From contig JAHNUO010000132.1 in NCBI GenBank assembly GCA_019787685.1, forward strand, positions 1-10,000: 10,000 bases of DNA, read 5' to 3'. The notes beneath the pieces are model-generated. The model did no database searches. It saw only the letters and a program-made list of their open reading frames with translations, and was not told where the DNA came from. Positions 8,201 to 10,000 of this stretch are shown piece by piece (position 1 is the stretch's first letter; each line of letters begins with the position of its first letter). The translations under genes and the position numbers were made by a program. The DNA comes from Chiua virens (lineage: Eukaryota; Basidiomycota; Agaricomycetes; Boletales; Boletaceae).

Positions 8201-8496
8201 ATACACTGTCATACCATTGATATGCATTCATTATCAATGCTGCCTGCGCTTGTTTAAACCCGGCTAAACTTTTTAAATTGCATACTTACAGAGGTATGTA
8301 TCAAACTGAAACCTGGCTAAATATAAATGCGTGCGCTTGCGTGAACGTGTGTGTGTGTACCCGTACAATTGCGTGTGTGTGTTGGCATGCATTCATTATC
8401 AATGCTGCCTGCGCGTGTTTGAAACCCGGCTAAACTTTTTAAATTGCATACTTACAGAGGTATGTATCAAACTGAAACCTGGCTAAATACAAATGC
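8138..8496. repeat. Two-copy tandem duplication, about 190 and 168 bp
   Basis: The first copy starts with GCGTGCGCTTGCGTGAACGT at 8138 and ends with GGCTAAATATAAATGC near 8330. The second starts with the same word at 8329 and ends GGCTAAATACAAATGC at 8496. Both contain ACCCGTACAATTGCG, then CATTCATTATCAATGCTGCC, ACCCGGCTAAACTTTTTAAA and a CATAC/GTATG inverted repeat around TTACAGAG. Copy two lacks about 25 bp corresponding to the segment around 8199-8220 of copy one. Apart from that gap only a few substitutions are seen, so the duplication looks fairly recent. Confidence 0.9.
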
Positions 8497-8852
8497 ATAC
8501 ATACAGGGGTGGGCACTAAAGCTTTTATCTTCTATTTTTAATTAATATTATCATACGATTATTACTATTAATAGTGCTATTATCCTTGTCGATTTTTTTA
8601 CAAATATTATTTAGATTGTGTGTTTTTCATAATCTAAATATAATTGCTTTCATCTGGTCGTGGGTTCAATTTCCAATAGTGTCGCATTCTTTTTGTTTAA
8701 TAAATCTTTTTTTATTTTTTTAAAAATCTATATTAATGTAATAATTCATTTAGATGCATAAAAAGACAAATGCCAGCGATGATATATATACATACATGTA
8801 CAATACTTCCGATGCGCAGTTTAAGTGCTCTCTTGCACGCTCCTGCCTGTGC
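8497..8852. other. AT-rich spacer, no gene seen
   Basis: About 355 bp with many A/T runs and no repeat unit or coding frame that I can support. One stretch at about 8651-8685 (GGTCGTGGGTTCAATTTCC, then TTCTTTTTG) resembles the 3' half of a tRNA with a degraded B box and could be an old SINE remnant. The evidence is too weak for a separate call. Confidence 0.5.
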
Positions 8853-8945
8853 GGCTTGGTGGCGATGACCATAGCGTCTTTGACTCGCAAGCCGTGGGTC
8901 CCGGGTTCGAATCCCGGCAAAAAAAAAAAAAAACTTGGTTTTTTT
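8853..8945 (+). mobile_element. tRNA-derived SINE-like element or tRNA retropseudogene
   Basis: A perfect tRNA T arm is present: CCGGG (8901-8905), loop TTCGAAT, CCCGG (8913-8917). It contains a consensus Pol III B box, GGTTCGAATCC (8904-8914). Upstream, TGGCGATGACC at 8860-8870 sits where an A box and D arm should be. Counting from 8853, the B box falls at standard tRNA position 52, so overall spacing is tRNA-like. The anticodon arm is degraded and the 3' acceptor strand is missing: after CCCGGC comes a run of 15 A (8919-8933), then a T7 Pol III stop signal (8939-8945). CTTGGT occurs at 8855-8860 and again right after the A-run at 8934-8939, a possible but weak target-site duplication. It is not a working tRNA. 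The open frames through it (8754-9002, 8825-9160, 8750-9106 minus, 8821-9186 minus) are shadows. Confidence 0.65.
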
Positions 8946-9237
8946 GTGGACGTCCGATTATTTGGAAGCTTTGGCCGGTACACGACATGGGCACCCAGGT
9001 GACTGGAACGATAAAAAAGTCCGTGGGCACGGAAATATGTGCTAATGGACGTGTAAAATCGTTTCTGGTTAAACAAGGGTGTGAGAGAGAGAATAAAGGG
9101 CCCCAAAAACTGAAATTCACGCCTGTACCTCCACTATGGGAAAATTTGCTCGTAGAATAAATCGAATATCCTACAATCAATCGCAACCCCTCCCCGTGCC
9201 TACACTGTGGTATAATTTGTATGATGCCATCAGGTTG
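8946..9237. other. Unassigned spacer between SINE-like element and right array
   Basis: About 290 bp of mixed-composition sequence. It could be the body of the SINE-like element (through about 9160) or ordinary spacer. The sequence alone does not decide. It holds a GGTATAAT at 9209-9216 and a GA-rich run at 9081-9095. No coding frame with family features is seen. Confidence 0.5.
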
Positions 9238-10000
9238 GCGAAAAAAAATCTTGTGTCTTGAATTTTGCCCAACTTATCGTCAAACGATTGATGCGAGCGA
9301 AAAAAAATCTTGTGTCTTGAATTTTGCCCAACTCATCGTCAAACGATTGATGCGAGCTGGGAAAATGGTATGCCGATCGGAAACATAACGATTGGAATTT
9401 TTTTTTGAAACTCATGCTCGCCGTGGCGGCCACCAGGATGCCCACCAGGCGGCACGGTCGACGAAAAAATTTTTGTGTCTGAATTTTGCCCAACTCATCG
9501 TCAAACGATTGATGCGAGCTGGGAAAATGGTATTTCCGATCGGAAAACATAACGATTGGAACTTTTTTTTGAAACTCATGCTCGCCGTGGCGGCCACCAG
9601 GAGCCCACCAGGCGGCACGGTCGACGAAAAAATTTTGTGTCTGAATTTTGCCCAACTCATCGTCAACGATTGATGCGAGCTGGGAAAATGGTATGCCGAT
9701 CGGAAACATAACGATTGGAATTTTTTTTTGAAACTCATGCTCGCCGTGGCGGCCACCAGGAGCCCACCAGGCGGCACGGTCGACGAAAAAATTTTTGTGT
9801 CTGAATTTTGCCCAACTCATCGTCAAACGATTGATGCGAGCTGGGAAAATGGTATGCCGATCGGAAACATAACGATTGGAATTTTTTTTGAAACTCATGC
9901 TCGCCGTGGCGGCCACCAGGAGCCCACCAGGCGGCACGGTCGACGAAAAAATTTTGTGTCTGAATTTTGCCCAACTCATCGTCAAACGATTGATGCGAGC
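9238..10000. repeat. IGS tandem array, about 160-bp unit, runs off the right edge
   Basis: The anchor GAATTTTGCCCAACT recurs at 9260, 9319, 9481, 9643, 9803 and 9962, giving periods of 59, 162, 162, 160 and 159. The full unit runs GAATTTTGCCCAACTCATCG, TCAAACGATTGATGCGAGCT, GGGAAAATGGTATGCCGATC, a T-run, GAAACTCATGCTCGCCGTGG, CGGCCACCAGGAGCCCACCA, GGCGGCACGGTCGACG and an A/T run. The first unit is a short form of about 59 bp lacking the central 100 bp. The unit is still repeating at position 10000. A 251-codon frame on the minus strand (9230-9985) and several others cross the units while changing reading frame from copy to copy, so this is not a repeat protein. Confidence 0.95.

Noticed and set aside
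7946..8257. Cys-Val and His-Thr repeat proteins on both strands
   Set aside because: They are translations of a TG/CA microsatellite.
8750..9186. ORFs of 82 to 121 codons across the SINE-like element
   Set aside because: They overlap in several frames on both strands and translate the tRNA-like head and A-tail. No independent coding signal is seen.
9230..9985. 251-codon minus-strand frame with repeated protein motifs
   Set aside because: The 159-162 bp units shift frame between copies, so the same DNA is read in different frames along the ORF. Other frames on both strands are equally open. It is tandem spacer DNA, not a gene.

Overview
The window is one stretch of a eukaryotic nuclear ribosomal DNA repeat, read against the direction of transcription. 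The rRNA genes lie on the minus strand, so increasing coordinates run from the 5' end of 28S, through ITS2, 5.8S, ITS1 and a complete 18S, into the 5' external transcribed spacer (5'ETS), and finally into the upstream intergenic spacer (IGS). No credible protein-coding gene is present. All open frames are shadows of rRNA, spacer or tandem repeats.

Organism: the complete 18S, the 5.8S and the 28S start are clearly eukaryotic and animal-like. The 5' half of 5.8S (GGATCACTTGGCTCGTGGG, then the conserved GAAGAACGCAGC block) and its 3' end (TTGAGGGTCGTT) look most like arthropod 5.8S, crustacean or mite-like. The lineage call is tentative and rests on recall of family patterns, not on a search. 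The 18S is long (about 2.0 kb), with enlarged V4 and V7 regions.

Layout: 1-266, 5' end of 28S (minus, cut by the window edge); 267-813, ITS2; 814-987, 5.8S with an enlarged hairpin; 988-2356, a long ITS1 with decayed internal repeats; 2357-4362, complete 18S; 4363 to about 5020, putative 5'ETS with a strong compound hairpin and a roughly 53-bp repeat; about 5016-5050, a TATA-like AT-rich block, the best guess for the Pol I promoter; about 5082-7939, an array of some 37 copies of a 76-bp unit, each carrying a 28-bp dyad; 8041-8200, a TG microsatellite; 8138-8496, a duplication offset by about 190 bp; 8853-8945, a tRNA-derived SINE-like element on the plus strand; 9238-10000, a second tandem array, with unit of about 160 bp, running off the right edge.

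How the parts work together: the rRNA genes would be made as one Pol I precursor transcribed leftward. The spacer array sits directly upstream of the putative promoter, where enhancer or spacer-promoter repeats are found in the rDNA of well-studied animals. That role is inferred from position and from the dyad structure. I see no evidence of an undescribed enzymatic or defence system. The notable signals are the dyad-bearing 76-bp array, the recurring GGTATAA(T/C) motif across the spacers, the decayed ITS1 repeat family, the 5'ETS hairpin and the enlarged 5.8S helix.
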